NCBI RefSeq assembly: GCF_006974105.1
Contig: NZ_CP036282.1
Coordinates: 992,001-1,056,000, forward strand
Direction of reading: 5' to 3'
DNA: 64,000 nt
DNA from: Rhodoferax aquaticus
Lineage (GTDB): Bacteria; Pseudomonadota; Gammaproteobacteria; Burkholderiales; Burkholderiaceae_C
A program made the translations under genes and the position numbers. Position 1 is the first letter of the stretch. Every line of letters starts with the position of its first letter. The notes under the pieces were generated by a model. That model saw only the letters and a list, made by a program, of their open reading frames with translations, was not told the DNA's origin and searched no databases. Positions 13,399-22,726 of the stretch are shown piece after piece.

Positions 13399-14865
13399 AT
13401 GGGAAAAGTCACTGGCTTCATGGAGTTTGAGCGCATCGAAGAGGGCTACAAGCCCGTCACCGAGCGCTTGAAGCACTACAAGGAATTTGTTATTGGTTTG
13501 GACGATGCACAAGCCAAAACCCAAGCGGCCCGTTGCATGGACTGCGGCACACCGTTCTGCACGAACGGATGCCCGGTGAACAACATCATTCCGGACTTCA
13601 ATGACTTGGTGTTTCGCCAAGATTGGAAGGCTGCAATTGACACACTCCACAGCACCAACAACTTCCCTGAATTCACAGGACGTATTTGCCCCGCGCCATG
13701 CGAAGCTGCATGTACCTTGAATGTGAACGCAGACGCTGTGGGTATTAAGTCGATTGAACATGCCATCATTGACCGAGCTTGGGCTGAAGGTTGGGTGACA
13801 GCCCAGCCGGCCATCCACAAAACCGGCAAGAAGGTTGCCGTAGTCGGCTCAGGTCCTGCAGGCTTGGCAGCTGCCCAACAGCTAGCGCGTGCAGGGCACG
13901 CTGTCACTTTGTTTGAAAAGAATGACCGCGTTGGGGGATTGCTCCGCTACGGTATTCCAGATTTCAAGATGGAAAAATCGCATATTGACCGCCGCGCTGA
14001 CCAGCTAAAGGCAGAGGGCGTGACGATCCGAACAGGGGTGTTAGTCGGAGAGATGCCCAAGGGTAGCAAGGTGACCAACTGGGCTAAAGAGACTATTTCA
14101 GCAGCGCAACTCAAGGCTGATTTTGACGCCGTGTTGTTGACCGGCGGCTCTGAGCAGTCACGTGACCTGCCAGTCCCTGGCCGTGATCTCGATGGCATTC
14201 ATTTCGCCATGGAGTTCTTGCCGCAGCAAAACAAAGTGAATGCAGGTGACAAAGTCAAAGGCCAACTGCGTGCCGACGGCAAGGCCGTGATCGTCATTGG
14301 TGGCGGCGATACGGGGTCCGATTGCGTAGGGACGAGCAATCGGCACGGTGCGGTAAGCGTGACGCAGTTTGAGGTGATGCCCCAGCCTCCGGAAGTTGAA
14401 AACCGCCCGATGACATGGCCCTACTGGCCGCTGAAACTGCGTACCAGCTCTAGCCATGACGAAGGATGCGAGCGCGTTTTTGCCATCTCCACCAAAGAGT
14501 TTGTCGGGGAAAAAGGCAAAGTCACCGGTCTGAAGACTGTGAAGGTGGAATGGAAAGACGGCAAGATGGTGGAAGTTGCGGGCTCCGAGCAAGTGCTCAA
14601 AGCCGACTTGGTACTGCTTGCCATGGGTTTCGTAAACCCTGTCGGCACCGTGCTGGATGCCTTTGGCGTTGGCAAGGATGCGCGTGGCAATGCAAAAGCG
14701 AGCGTCGATTTGGTAGGGGGCTACAGTACGAACGTGGACAAAGTTTTCGTCGCTGGTGACATGCGCAGAGGGCAAAGCTTGGTGGTTTGGGCCATCCGTG
14801 AAGGTCGACAAGCCGCTCGGGCCGTAGATGAGTACTTAATGGGTGTAAGTAACCTGCCCCGCTAA
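13399..14865 (+). CDS. gltD: Glutamate synthase small subunit
   Basis: Beta subunit of NADPH-GOGAT (488 residues). It passes electrons from NADPH through FAD and [4Fe-4S] clusters to GltB. The N-terminal Cys motifs [14 protein letters not shown] and CPAPCEAAC bind the clusters. The FAD-binding Rossmann motif [10 protein letters not shown] is near residue 152 and the NADPH-binding motif GGGDTGSDC near 302. A good ribosome-binding site (AAAGGACGG) precedes the ATG. It lies 33 bp after gltB, so the two are clearly one operon. A hairpin terminator follows. Confidence 0.98.
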   Translation: MGKVTGFMEFERIEEGYKPVTERLKHYKEFVIGLDDAQAKTQAARCMDCGTPFCTNGCPVNNIIPDFNDLVFRQDWKAAIDTLHSTNNFPEFTGRICPAPCEAACTLNVNADAVGIKSIEHAIIDRAWAEGWVTAQPAIHKTGKKVAVVGSGPAGLAAAQQLARAGHAVTLFEKNDRVGGLLRYGIPDFKMEKSHIDRRADQLKAEGVTIRTGVLVGEMPKGSKVTNWAKETISAAQLKADFDAVLLTGGSEQSRDLPVPGRDLDGIHFAMEFLPQQNKVNAGDKVKGQLRADGKAVIVIGGGDTGSDCVGTSNRHGAVSVTQFEVMPQPPEVENRPMTWPYWPLKLRTSSSHDEGCERVFAISTKEFVGEKGKVTGLKTVKVEWKDGKMVEVAGSEQVLKADLVLLAMGFVNPVGTVLDAFGVGKDARGNAKASVDLVGGYSTNVDKVFVAGDMRRGQSLVVWAIREGRQAARAVDEYLMGVSNLPR

Positions 14866-14886
14866 TAGGTGTAATCCCGTATGATC

Positions 14887-14913
14887 CAAAGGCCGGAAAT
14901 ATACCGGCTTTTG
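14887..14913 (+). terminator. Terminator-like hairpin after gltD
   Basis: AAAGGCCGG and CCGGCTTTT form a stem of at least 5 GC pairs around an AT-rich loop, ending in four T residues. It separates gltBD from the mla operon start at 14919. Confidence 0.6.
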
Positions 14914-14918
14914 CATTT

Positions 14919-15761
14919 ATGGAATCCAACGATTTAGCTCCCCCCTTGATAGAGTTTCGCCACGTGAGCTTCGGCTACGGGGGGCGCTTGATCTTGGATG
15001 ACATCAGTCTTAGCATTCCTCAAGGCAAAGTCACAGCATTGATGGGCGCATCGGGTGGGGGCAAAACGACAGTGTTGCGTCTCATCGGTGGGCAAGTCCA
15101 AGCCCAATCGGGAGAAGTGTTGCTCCATGGGGGCTCTCAAGAGGCTGCTCCACAAGATGTGGGACGTCTGGGGCGCGAAGCCTTGTTTCAAGCACGGCGT
15201 CGCATGGGCATGTTGTTTCAGTTCGGGGCTTTGTTTACGGACCTCAGTGTTTTTGACAATGTTGCCTTTCCCTTGCGTGAACACACGGACCTGCCGGAAG
15301 CCATGGTCCGCGACGTGGTTCTCATGAAGCTCAATGCAGTGGGGCTGCGCGGAGCGCGAGATCTCATGCCTTCCGAAGTGTCCGGGGGTATGGCCCGCCG
15401 CATCGCTTTAGCCAGGGCAATTGCCTTGGATCCTGAATTGGTGATGTACGACGAGCCCTTCGCTGGTCTAGACCCGATATCGTTGGGGACTGCCGCACGC
15501 CTCATCCGACAGCTTAACGACGCCATGGGACTGACTAGTATTGTTGTGTCGCATGATTTGGATGAAACTTTTCAAATTGCGGACCACGTCATCGTGCTAG
15601 CCAATGGGGCCATAGCCGCGCAGGGCACACCCCAAGAAGTGCGTGATAGCCGGGACCCATTGGTGCATCAGTTTGTCAACGCACTGCCCGAAGGGCCGGT
15701 GCACTTTCATTACCCTGCGGTCGACATTGACCAGGACTTTGCGCAGGAGTTATTGCCATGA
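14919..15761 (+). CDS. mlaF: Phospholipid transport ATPase MlaF
   Basis: ATP-binding subunit of the inner-membrane MlaFEDB complex, which moves phospholipids between the outer and inner membrane to keep outer-leaflet asymmetry. The 280-residue protein has Walker A GASGGGKT at residues 43-50, signature EVSGGMARR, Walker B MYDEPFAGLDP and the switch His in VVSHD. FQFGALFTDLSV around the Q-loop is characteristic of MlaF. It overlaps mlaE by 4 bp and starts a tightly packed mlaF-E-D-A-C-B operon. Confidence 0.95.
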   Translation: MESNDLAPPLIEFRHVSFGYGGRLILDDISLSIPQGKVTALMGASGGGKTTVLRLIGGQVQAQSGEVLLHGGSQEAAPQDVGRLGREALFQARRRMGMLFQFGALFTDLSVFDNVAFPLREHTDLPEAMVRDVVLMKLNAVGLRGARDLMPSEVSGGMARRIALARAIALDPELVMYDEPFAGLDPISLGTAARLIRQLNDAMGLTSIVVSHDLDETFQIADHVIVLANGAIAAQGTPQEVRDSRDPLVHQFVNALPEGPVHFHYPAVDIDQDFAQELLP

Positions 15762-16540
15762 AGTGGTACGACCCTCGCGAGCTGGGTTACGCTGTTCGCG
15801 GCAAGCTTGCAGATATAGGTTTTGGGGCTCGGCTCTTTCTGCGATTACTGACCTCTTTGGTTGCCACAATGCGTCGCCCGTCCTTGGTGTTGGACCAGGT
15901 GCACTTTATGGGTAACTACTCCTTGGCCATCATTTCGGTGTCGGGCGTGTTTGTGGGTTTTGTTCTTGGGTTGCAGGGCTACTACACGTTGCAGCGCTAT
16001 GGATCGTCTGAGGCTTTGGGTTTGCTGGTAACCCTGAGTTTGGTTCGAGAGCTTGGGCCTGTGATCACGGCGCTCTTGTTTGCTGGACGCGCAGGGACCT
16101 CACTGACCGCTGAGATCGGCTTAATGAAAGCTGGCGAGCAGCTCAGTGCGATGGAAATGATGGCGGTAGATCCTGTGCAACGTATATTGGCCCCTCGGTT
16201 TTGGGGCGCTGTAATTGCGATGCCCCTATTGGCTGCGATATTCAGTGCGGTTGGTGTGATGGGGGGCTGGTTGGTCGGGGTCTTGCTGATTGGTATTGAC
16301 TCAGGTTCCTTCTGGAGTCAAACCCAAGGCGGTGTGGATGTCTGGCGTGACGTTGGCAATGGGGTGTTGAAGAGCGTCGTTTTTGGTTTTGCAGTCAGCT
16401 TTATTGCACTGCTGCAAGGCTATGTCGCACAAGCAACGCCCGAAGGTGTTGCAAGGGCGACCACACGCACAGTTGTGGCGGCCTCGCTCGCGGTGCTAGG
16501 GTTAGATTTCGTGTTAACGGCGATGATGTTCAGTATCTAG
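15758..16540 (+). CDS. mlaE: Phospholipid transport permease MlaE
   Basis: Inner-membrane permease of the Mla system, 260 residues. About five hydrophobic helices flank the family's conserved cytoplasmic segment LGPVITALLFAGRAGTSLTA, followed by EIGLMKAGEQLSAMEMM, which couples to MlaF. It starts inside the mlaF stop (ATGA) and ends 11 bp before mlaD, so stoichiometric coupled translation is likely. Confidence 0.95.
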   Translation: MKWYDPRELGYAVRGKLADIGFGARLFLRLLTSLVATMRRPSLVLDQVHFMGNYSLAIISVSGVFVGFVLGLQGYYTLQRYGSSEALGLLVTLSLVRELGPVITALLFAGRAGTSLTAEIGLMKAGEQLSAMEMMAVDPVQRILAPRFWGAVIAMPLLAAIFSAVGVMGGWLVGVLLIGIDSGSFWSQTQGGVDVWRDVGNGVLKSVVFGFAVSFIALLQGYVAQATPEGVARATTRTVVAASLAVLGLDFVLTAMMFSI

Positions 16541-16551
16541 GTGGGGTGTTT

Positions 16552-17034
16552 ATGCAACGTTCGAACAGTGATGTGTGGGTAGGTTTATTTGTGTTGCTGG
16601 GGGCTGCCGGGATTGTGTTTTTGGCCTTGCAGGCAGCGAACCTGCTTTCCTTGGGTTTTGATAAGGGATATGCTGTAACAGCGAAATTCGACAACATTGG
16701 TGGATTAAAGCCAAAAGCAGCTGTGAAAAGTAGTGGCGTAGTGGTCGGTCGGGTGGAATCCATAACCTTTGATGACAAAACCTACCAAGCCAAAGTTGCT
16801 TTGGCAATGGACAAGCGTTATGCCTTTCCTAAGGACAGTTCCTTGAAAATACTCACGAGCGGCTTGCTTGGGGAGCAATACATTGGCATTGAAGCAGGCG
16901 CTGATAGTGTGAATTTGGCGCAAGGCGACAGTATTTCAACGACGCAGTCCGCCGTGGTGTTGGAAAATCTGATCAGCCAATTTCTATACAGCAAGGCGGC
17001 TGATGGCCCTTCTTCTGATAAAGACAAAAAGTGA
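16552..17034 (+). CDS. mlaD: Phospholipid transport MCE protein MlaD
   Basis: A 160-residue MCE-domain protein. One N-terminal transmembrane helix (about residues 9-28, VGLFVLLGAAGIVFLALQAA) is followed by a single MCE domain (AKFDNIGGLKPKAAVKSSG, then GLLGEQYIGIE). In the family a hexameric ring of MlaD on top of MlaE shuttles lipids through its pore. The ATG at 16552 is preferred over the GTG two codons upstream. The stop overlaps the mlaA start (GTGA). The C-terminus ends in a charged SSDKDKK tail. Confidence 0.95.
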   Translation: MQRSNSDVWVGLFVLLGAAGIVFLALQAANLLSLGFDKGYAVTAKFDNIGGLKPKAAVKSSGVVVGRVESITFDDKTYQAKVALAMDKRYAFPKDSSLKILTSGLLGEQYIGIEAGADSVNLAQGDSISTTQSAVVLENLISQFLYSKAADGPSSDKDKK

Positions 17035-17783
17035 TTCGGAGCCATATGTTTGTGATTGGTCGAGTTACCAGCGGGTGGTTACGGTGTCTGAGCTTGGGCG
17101 TGGTCATTGCCTTATTACAAGGTTGTGCCAGTGTGCCCAACCCGGATGCACGGGATCCCTTTGAGTCGGTCAATCGCGGTGTTTTCTCCTTCAATGACGC
17201 GGTCGACCGGGCAGTGGCCAAGCCAGTGGCTACGGTCTACAAGGGCATTACGCCTTTTTGGTTTCGTAAGGGCGTCGGTAACTTTTTTGGTAATTTGGAC
17301 GACGTTTGGTCAGCCTTCAACAATGCCTTGCAACTTCGTGGGCAAGAGACTGGTGACAGCATCGGTCGTGTAATGGTCAATACGACCATCGGGCTATTGG
17401 GTGTGGTGGACGTGGCCAGTGATCTCAATATCGACAAACACCCCTCCAACTTCGGTTTGACATTGGGCCGATGGGGCGTAGCGCCAGGCCCCTATCTTGT
17501 GCTGCCTTTGCTTGGGCCGAGCTCCTTGCGCGACGCCGTAGGGCTTCCTGTGGATAGCCAAGGCAGTATTCTTGGCAAAGTATCAGATGTGCAAGTTCGT
17601 GACACACTAACTTTGGTGAATTTGGTAGACACCCGAGCCGCTTTCTTGGGGGCTGGGCAGGTGGTCGAAGAGGCTGCGTTGGATAAGTACAGCTTCATCC
17701 GTGATGGCTATTTGCAGCGCCGAAGAAACCTAGTCTATGATGGAAACCCTCCCGAAGAAGATGAGGCTCCGTTGGGTAAGTAG
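17031..17783 (+). CDS. mlaA: Outer-membrane lipoprotein MlaA (VacJ)
   Basis: A 250-residue lipoprotein that removes misplaced phospholipids from the outer leaflet and hands them to MlaC. The signal peptide ends at lipobox LLQGC. The conserved DPFESVNRGVFSFND, GVGNFFGNLDD and NFGLTLGRWGV segments define the family. The GTG start overlaps mlaD; an ATG at 17046 is an alternative. In E. coli mlaA is unlinked, whereas its place inside the operon here is normal for betaproteobacteria. Confidence 0.94.
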   Translation: MIRSHMFVIGRVTSGWLRCLSLGVVIALLQGCASVPNPDARDPFESVNRGVFSFNDAVDRAVAKPVATVYKGITPFWFRKGVGNFFGNLDDVWSAFNNALQLRGQETGDSIGRVMVNTTIGLLGVVDVASDLNIDKHPSNFGLTLGRWGVAPGPYLVLPLLGPSSLRDAVGLPVDSQGSILGKVSDVQVRDTLTLVNLVDTRAAFLGAGQVVEEAALDKYSFIRDGYLQRRRNLVYDGNPPEEDEAPLGK

Positions 17784-17852
17784 GTGCTTTTCAGCACGGT
17801 GACTGCACAAAACGTGCGTCACGCCGATAATGGGTTGTCTGACTGGAGAAAT

Positions 17853-18497
17853 ATGTTGGTTTTTGTTCGTGACTTTCGTAATTTGTTCCTCTTGCTCGTG
17901 GCGTGTCTGAGTTTGGCGCTGCCACGTTTGTCTCATGCGCAAGATGAGCTGCCTGATGTTTTGATTAAGCGCATTTCCACAGAAGTATTGGATACGATTC
18001 GCGCAGACAAAGCGATCCGCTCTGGTGATCTCAGCAAGGTTATCGTTTTGGTGGACTCGCGCATCATGCCCAATGTGGATTTCCAGCGCATGACAGCCTC
18101 GGCGGTGGGCCCTGCGTGGCGTCAGGCTAGTGCTGAGCAGCAAAAGCGGCTTGAAGAGGAGTTCAAAATACTGCTGGTTCGTACGTACGCAGGTGCATTG
18201 GCGCAAGTGACTACGCAGACCATTTCGATGAAGCCGTTTCGAGCGTCACCAGATGACAAAGAGGTCGTCGTACGCAGTGAAATCAAAGGGGCTGGTGATC
18301 CAATTCAACTGGACTACAGGTTGGAAAAAACCCCAGGCCAAGGTTTCGGGTGGAAGATTTATAACCTCAACGTCTTGGGTGTGTGGTTGGTGGAAACATA
18401 TCGGACGCAGTTTTCCCAAGAAATAAATGCCAAGGGACTTGATGGTTTGATTACTACTCTCTCGGAAAGAAACAAGTCCAACAACAAGAAGGGTTAA
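17853..18497 (+). CDS. mlaC: Periplasmic phospholipid carrier MlaC
   Basis: A soluble periplasmic shuttle between MlaA and MlaFEDB, 214 residues. The ATG at 17853 follows GGAGAA and opens a signal peptide with the likely cleavage site SHAQ-DEL near residue 31; the frame also extends upstream to a GTG at 17784, which is less convincing. The mature part has the MlaC/Ttg2D features VDSRIMPNVDFQRMTASAVG and the C-terminal GVWLVETYRTQF. It is followed one base later by mlaB. Confidence 0.93.
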   Translation: MLVFVRDFRNLFLLLVACLSLALPRLSHAQDELPDVLIKRISTEVLDTIRADKAIRSGDLSKVIVLVDSRIMPNVDFQRMTASAVGPAWRQASAEQQKRLEEEFKILLVRTYAGALAQVTTQTISMKPFRASPDDKEVVVRSEIKGAGDPIQLDYRLEKTPGQGFGWKIYNLNVLGVWLVETYRTQFSQEINAKGLDGLITTLSERNKSNNKKG

Positions 18498-18498
18498 C

Positions 18499-18765
18499 GT
18501 GCTCAGTCTACCCGCCACCCTCACCCAGAACGATGCAAGTGCTTGTTTGGAGCAATTGACCGCAGGTTTACGGTCAGAAGCCGCACAAGTGGTTGTTGAT
18601 GCGGCCCGCTTGCGAAGTTTTGATACTTCGGCCTTAGCTGTCTTACTTGCATTGCGCAGAGAATGCGCGCGTGCGGGTAAGCACTTTACAGTGCAGGGTT
18701 TGCCGCAACGGCTGCGGGATTTGGCTTCCTTGTATGGGGTCGAAAGCTTGTTGCCAAGCGCTTAG
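18499..18765 (+). CDS. mlaB: STAS-domain protein MlaB
   Basis: An 88-residue STAS-domain protein that in the family binds MlaF and is needed for activity of the complex. The central VVVDAARLRSFDTSALAVLL is a typical STAS strand-helix with the phosphorylatable-type Ser/Thr position (FDTSAL). It starts with GTG one base after the mlaC stop. It completes the set of six Mla proteins in one operon. Confidence 0.88.
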   Translation: MLSLPATLTQNDASACLEQLTAGLRSEAAQVVVDAARLRSFDTSALAVLLALRRECARAGKHFTVQGLPQRLRDLASLYGVESLLPSA

Positions 18766-18804
18766 CCCGTACCTCAATCTGACCGCACGAGACTGCGGCA
18801 TCTC

Positions 18805-19746
18805 ATGTCCGCTATTTCATTTACATCCGTTTCTAAAGCCTATCCGTCGCCCAAAGGACCCAAGGGAAGTACCTTCTTCGCATTAGATGGTGTCAATCTC
18901 GACATTCAGGAAGGTGAGTTTTTTGGCTTGCTAGGCCCCAACGGGGCAGGCAAAACGACCATGATTAGTATCTTGGCGGGCCTGTCCAAGGCAACGGCAG
19001 GCACCGTCTCAGTGTTAGGCAGCAATGTCCAAACTGATTTTGCACAAGCGCGACGCAAGCTGGGAATCGTTCCGCAAGAATTGGTGTTTGACCCATTTTT
19101 CAATGTCCGCGAAGCCCTGCGGATTCAGTCAGGGTATTTCGGCATCAAGAATAACGACGCATGGATAGACGAGCTACTTGAGAGCCTAGGTCTTGCCGAC
19201 AAAGCCAACGCCAATATGCGTCAACTGTCCGGGGGGATGAAGCGTCGTGTATTGGTGGCGCAAGCCTTGGTACACAAACCCCCTGTTATTGTGTTGGACG
19301 AGCCTACGGCGGGTGTGGATGTGGAGTTGCGTCAGACGCTATGGCAGTTCATTGCACGGCTCAACAAAGAAGGCCACACCGTGCTGTTAACTACGCACTA
19401 CCTAGAAGAGGCGGAAGCGTTGTGCGGCCGCATTGCAATGCTTAAGACCGGGCGGATCGTAGCGCTAGACAGCACTACTGAATTGCTAAAGGCGGCCTCA
19501 AGCAACGTGTTGCGCTTCAAGATTGACGGAGTGTTACCAACGCATTTGCTGAATAAAGCCCGAATTACAGGCCGTATCGTTCAGTTTCCTGCCCATAGCG
19601 CAGTGGAAATAGAGCACTACTTATCCGAAGTACGAAAGACAGGCTTGGTCGCGCAGGACGTTGAAATTCGCAAAGCCGATCTGGAAGACGTCTTTTTGGA
19701 CGTCATGACCAAAAACAAGGACTCTGTCCACGGAGTGTCACGATGA
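18805..19746 (+). CDS. ABC transporter ATP-binding protein (YadG-like)
   Basis: A 313-residue ABC-2-type ATPase. Walker A is GPNGAGKTT near residue 49, signature LSGGMKRR near 137 and Walker B VLDEPTAGVD; LLTTHYLEEAEALC carries the switch His. The ~90-residue C-terminal domain after the ATPase core is typical of YadG/CcmA-type exporters. The stop overlaps the permease start by 4 bp (ATGA). It sits at the end of the mla operon in many betaproteobacteria; the exported substrate is unknown. Confidence 0.9.
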   Translation: MSAISFTSVSKAYPSPKGPKGSTFFALDGVNLDIQEGEFFGLLGPNGAGKTTMISILAGLSKATAGTVSVLGSNVQTDFAQARRKLGIVPQELVFDPFFNVREALRIQSGYFGIKNNDAWIDELLESLGLADKANANMRQLSGGMKRRVLVAQALVHKPPVIVLDEPTAGVDVELRQTLWQFIARLNKEGHTVLLTTHYLEEAEALCGRIAMLKTGRIVALDSTTELLKAASSNVLRFKIDGVLPTHLLNKARITGRIVQFPAHSAVEIEHYLSEVRKTGLVAQDVEIRKADLEDVFLDVMTKNKDSVHGVSR

Positions 19747-20498
19747 ATGGTTGGCAAACGCTGTTGTACAAAGAAGTCTTGCGCTTTTGGAAGGTGGCTT
19801 TCCAGACCATTGCTGGGCCTGTGCTCACTGCCATGTTGTACTTGCTGATCTTTGGTCACGCCCTCGAGGCGCACGTCAAGGTGTATGACACCGTCAGCTA
19901 CACGGCCTTTTTGGTGCCTGGCTTGGCAATGATGAGTGTGCTGCAGAACGCGTTTGCCAACAGCTCGTCGTCCTTGATCATGAGCAAAGTCATGGGTAAC
20001 TTAATTTTCTTGTTGTTGACCCCTTTGTCCTACATGCACTGGTATGTGGCCTATGTGGGCGCGGCAGTTGTTCGAGGGGTCGTTGTTGGGGTTGGCGTGT
20101 TTTTGGTCGCGGCCTTGTTTACGCCTATTAGTTTTGTCGCGCCTTTGTGGATCTTGGTTTTCGCCTTCATGGGGGCTGCTTTGATGGGCACACTGGGGCT
20201 GATCGCTGGATTGTGGGCGGAGAAATTTGATCAGTTGGCCGCCTTTCAAAATTTTGTCGTCATGCCGATGACATTTTTGAGTGGCGTGTTTTACTCGATC
20301 CATTCACTCCCCGCGTTTTGGCAAAGCGTGAGCCATTTCAACCCATTTTTTTACATGATCGACGGTTTTCGCTATGGCTTCTTTGGCGTTAGCGACGCTT
20401 CACCTTGGTTAAGTTTTGGCGTGGTCGCGGGATCATTGCTTGCCGTAAGTGCTGTGGCGATTCAGTTATTGCGCACAGGCTACAAACTCCGTAGCTAA
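19743..20498 (+). CDS. ABC-2 type permease (YadH-like)
   Basis: A 251-residue integral membrane protein with about six hydrophobic helices and the ABC-2 motif FVVMPMTFLSGVFYSIHSLP near residues 173-192. It pairs with the ATPase whose gene overlaps it by 4 bp, forming a homodimeric exporter of unknown substrate. Its link with Mla and MurA genes suggests an envelope component, but this is only context. Confidence 0.9.
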   Translation: MNGWQTLLYKEVLRFWKVAFQTIAGPVLTAMLYLLIFGHALEAHVKVYDTVSYTAFLVPGLAMMSVLQNAFANSSSSLIMSKVMGNLIFLLLTPLSYMHWYVAYVGAAVVRGVVVGVGVFLVAALFTPISFVAPLWILVFAFMGAALMGTLGLIAGLWAEKFDQLAAFQNFVVMPMTFLSGVFYSIHSLPAFWQSVSHFNPFFYMIDGFRYGFFGVSDASPWLSFGVVAGSLLAVSAVAIQLLRTGYKLRS

Positions 20499-20516
20499 TT
20501 TTTATTTGTACTTTCC

Positions 20517-20762
20517 ATGACTTCTGAAGAACTGACCTCCCTGATTTCCAACGGCTTGCCTGTGGAGCATTGCCACCTTGAAGGTGACGGTCGGCATTGG
20601 TACGCAACGATAGTGTCCGCCTCGTTCGAAGGTAAGCGCTTGATTCAACGCCACCAAATGGTGTACGCGACTTTGGGCAATCGGATGCAAACGGATGAAG
20701 TGCATGCTTTGTCCATGAAGACCTATACACCCACCGAGTGGGCGACGTCTGCTGCCCAATAG
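20517..20762 (+). CDS. BolA family protein (IbaG-like)
   Basis: An 81-residue BolA/YrbA-type protein. The core FEGKRLIQRHQMVYATLG and the conserved His in EVHALSMKTYTP are the family's Fe-S/glutaredoxin-binding elements. It lies 12 bp before murA, like ibaG (yrbA) in E. coli, where IbaG is linked to acid resistance and iron-sulfur handling. The N-terminus is short and lacks any signal, so it is cytoplasmic. Confidence 0.9.
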   Translation: MTSEELTSLISNGLPVEHCHLEGDGRHWYATIVSASFEGKRLIQRHQMVYATLGNRMQTDEVHALSMKTYTPTEWATSAAQ

Positions 20763-20774
20763 GAGCGCCAACCG

Positions 20775-22040
20775 ATGGATAAATTATTGATTCGGGGTGG
20801 GCGGAACTTGGCGGGGCAAGTTCTGATTTCAGGTGCCAAGAATGCGGCCTTGCCTGAGTTGTGTGCTGCGCTTTTGACGCGCGAGGCTGTTACTCTGCGC
20901 AATGTGCCGCGGTTGCAAGACGTGAACACGATGCTGAAGCTGATTGGCAACATGGGCGTGCAAGTCAGCCAAACTGAGCTTGGTGTGGTTTGTATCAATG
21001 CGAGTTCGCTTAGCTCTCCCGAGGCACCTTACGAATTGGTGAAGACCATGCGTGCATCGGTGCTCGCATTGGGCCCTTTACTCGCTCGTTTTGGTGAGGC
21101 GACCGTGTCACTTCCTGGGGGCTGTGCTATTGGTTCACGCCCGGTAGATCAGCACCTTAAAGGGCTTACCGCCATGGGTGCGGAGATCGTGGTCGAGCAT
21201 GGCTACATGATTGCAAAACTTCCCAAGGGAAGAAGCCGGCTTCAAGGTGCCAGAATTGCGACCGACATGGTCACGGTCACCGGTACGGAGAACTTGCTTA
21301 TGGCTGCAACCCTCGCAGAAGGGGAAACTATCCTCGAGAATGCAGCGCAAGAGCCAGAGATTCCTGATTTAGCAGAAATGCTTATTGGGATGGGGGCCCA
21401 AATTGAAGGACATGGAACCAGTCGAATTCGTATTCAAGGCGTTGACGCCCTGCATGGGTGCGATCACCAAGTGGTGGCAGACCGCATTGAGACAGGCACT
21501 TTCTTGTGTGCCGTGGCCGCGACCGGCGGGGATGTCGTGCTCAAGCATGGGCGAGTGGAACACCTTGAGGCCGTGGTTGAGAAGTTGCGTGATGCGGGTG
21601 CTACCGTGACCGCTGTTACCGACGGAATACGTATCCAAGCGACTGGACGCTTGAAGGCGCAATCGTTTCGCACCACCGAGTACCCGGGCTTCCCGACCGA
21701 CATGCAAGCCCAGTTTATGGCCCTGAATTGCATTTCACATGGCCATGCCAAAGTCACAGAGACGATTTTTGAAAATCGTTTCATGCATGTGAATGAATTG
21801 GTGCGACTGGGCGCGCGAATCCAGATCGACGGTAAGGTGTCCGTGATGGAGGGGGTAGAGAAACTATCGGGGGCGACCGTGATGGCCACTGATTTGCGTG
21901 CATCTGCCAGTTTGGTGATCGCAGGTTTGGTCGCTGATGGTGAAACGGTTGTTGACCGTATCTACCACCTTGACCGTGGCTACGATCAAATGGAATCCAA
22001 GTTACGCGGAATTGGTGCGGACATAGAGCGTATTCGCTGA
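20775..22040 (+). CDS. murA: UDP-N-acetylglucosamine 1-carboxyvinyltransferase
   Basis: Transfers enolpyruvate from PEP to UDP-GlcNAc, the first committed step of peptidoglycan synthesis. The 421-residue length is typical. [15 protein letters not shown] near the N-terminus is the substrate-binding segment, and the catalytic Cys lies in [16 protein letters not shown] near residue 118. Because Cys rather than Asp is present, sensitivity to fosfomycin is expected from family knowledge. GGAG precedes the start at a normal distance. Confidence 0.97.
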   Translation: MDKLLIRGGRNLAGQVLISGAKNAALPELCAALLTREAVTLRNVPRLQDVNTMLKLIGNMGVQVSQTELGVVCINASSLSSPEAPYELVKTMRASVLALGPLLARFGEATVSLPGGCAIGSRPVDQHLKGLTAMGAEIVVEHGYMIAKLPKGRSRLQGARIATDMVTVTGTENLLMAATLAEGETILENAAQEPEIPDLAEMLIGMGAQIEGHGTSRIRIQGVDALHGCDHQVVADRIETGTFLCAVAATGGDVVLKHGRVEHLEAVVEKLRDAGATVTAVTDGIRIQATGRLKAQSFRTTEYPGFPTDMQAQFMALNCISHGHAKVTETIFENRFMHVNELVRLGARIQIDGKVSVMEGVEKLSGATVMATDLRASASLVIAGLVADGETVVDRIYHLDRGYDQMESKLRGIGADIERIR

Positions 22041-22046
22041 GCCGTA

Positions 22047-22718
22047 ATGAATGAACCACACATGAGCAACAGCATGATTACCCTAGCCCTATCCAAAGGG
22101 CGTATTTTTGAAGAAACTGTGCCCCTACTCAAAGCAGCGGGCATTGAAGTGTTAGATGATCCAGAGAAGTCTCGCAAGCTGATCCTGGAGACCAACCAGC
22201 CACACGTGAGAGTGCTGGTCGTGCGCGCAACGGATGTGCCAACGTACGTGCAGTATGGTGGGGCAGATCTAGGCATTACTGGCAAAGATACGCTCTTGGA
22301 GCACGGTAGCCAAGGCTTGTACCAACCCCTGGACTTGCAAATTGCCAAGTGCCGAATCAGTGTGGCAGCACGCGCAGACTTTGACTATGTATCAGCGGTG
22401 AAGCAGGGGTCTCGCTTGAAGGTTGCGACGAAGTATGTCGCCATTGCCCGTGATTTTTTTGCGTCCAAAGGTGTGCATGTGGACTTGATCAAGCTATACG
22501 GCAGCATGGAACTTGCCCCGCTAGTGGGACTCGCGGACGCCATCGTTGACTTGGTCTCTACAGGAAACACCTTGCGCGCGAATCACTTGGTGGAAGTAGA
22601 GCCCATTATGGAAATCAGCTCGCGCTTGGTGGTGAATCAAGCCGCACTCAAGCTCAAACAAGACCCCATTCGGAAGATCATTGATGCATTCGCTGGCGCG
22701 ATTGGCCAAGGAACCTGA
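22047..22718 (+). CDS. hisG: ATP phosphoribosyltransferase (short form)
   Basis: First enzyme of histidine synthesis, joining ATP and PRPP. At 223 residues it is the short HisG form lacking the C-terminal ACT-like regulatory domain. Such enzymes need HisZ for activity and feedback control, and hisZ is not in this window. [15 protein letters not shown] near the start and the PRPP-binding stretch [12 protein letters not shown] are visible. Starts at 22047 or 22062 are both possible. It lies 6 bp after murA and 8 bp before hisD. Confidence 0.96.
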   Translation: MNEPHMSNSMITLALSKGRIFEETVPLLKAAGIEVLDDPEKSRKLILETNQPHVRVLVVRATDVPTYVQYGGADLGITGKDTLLEHGSQGLYQPLDLQIAKCRISVAARADFDYVSAVKQGSRLKVATKYVAIARDFFASKGVHVDLIKLYGSMELAPLVGLADAIVDLVSTGNTLRANHLVEVEPIMEISSRLVVNQAALKLKQDPIRKIIDAFAGAIGQGT

Positions 22719-22726
22719 GTAACGCT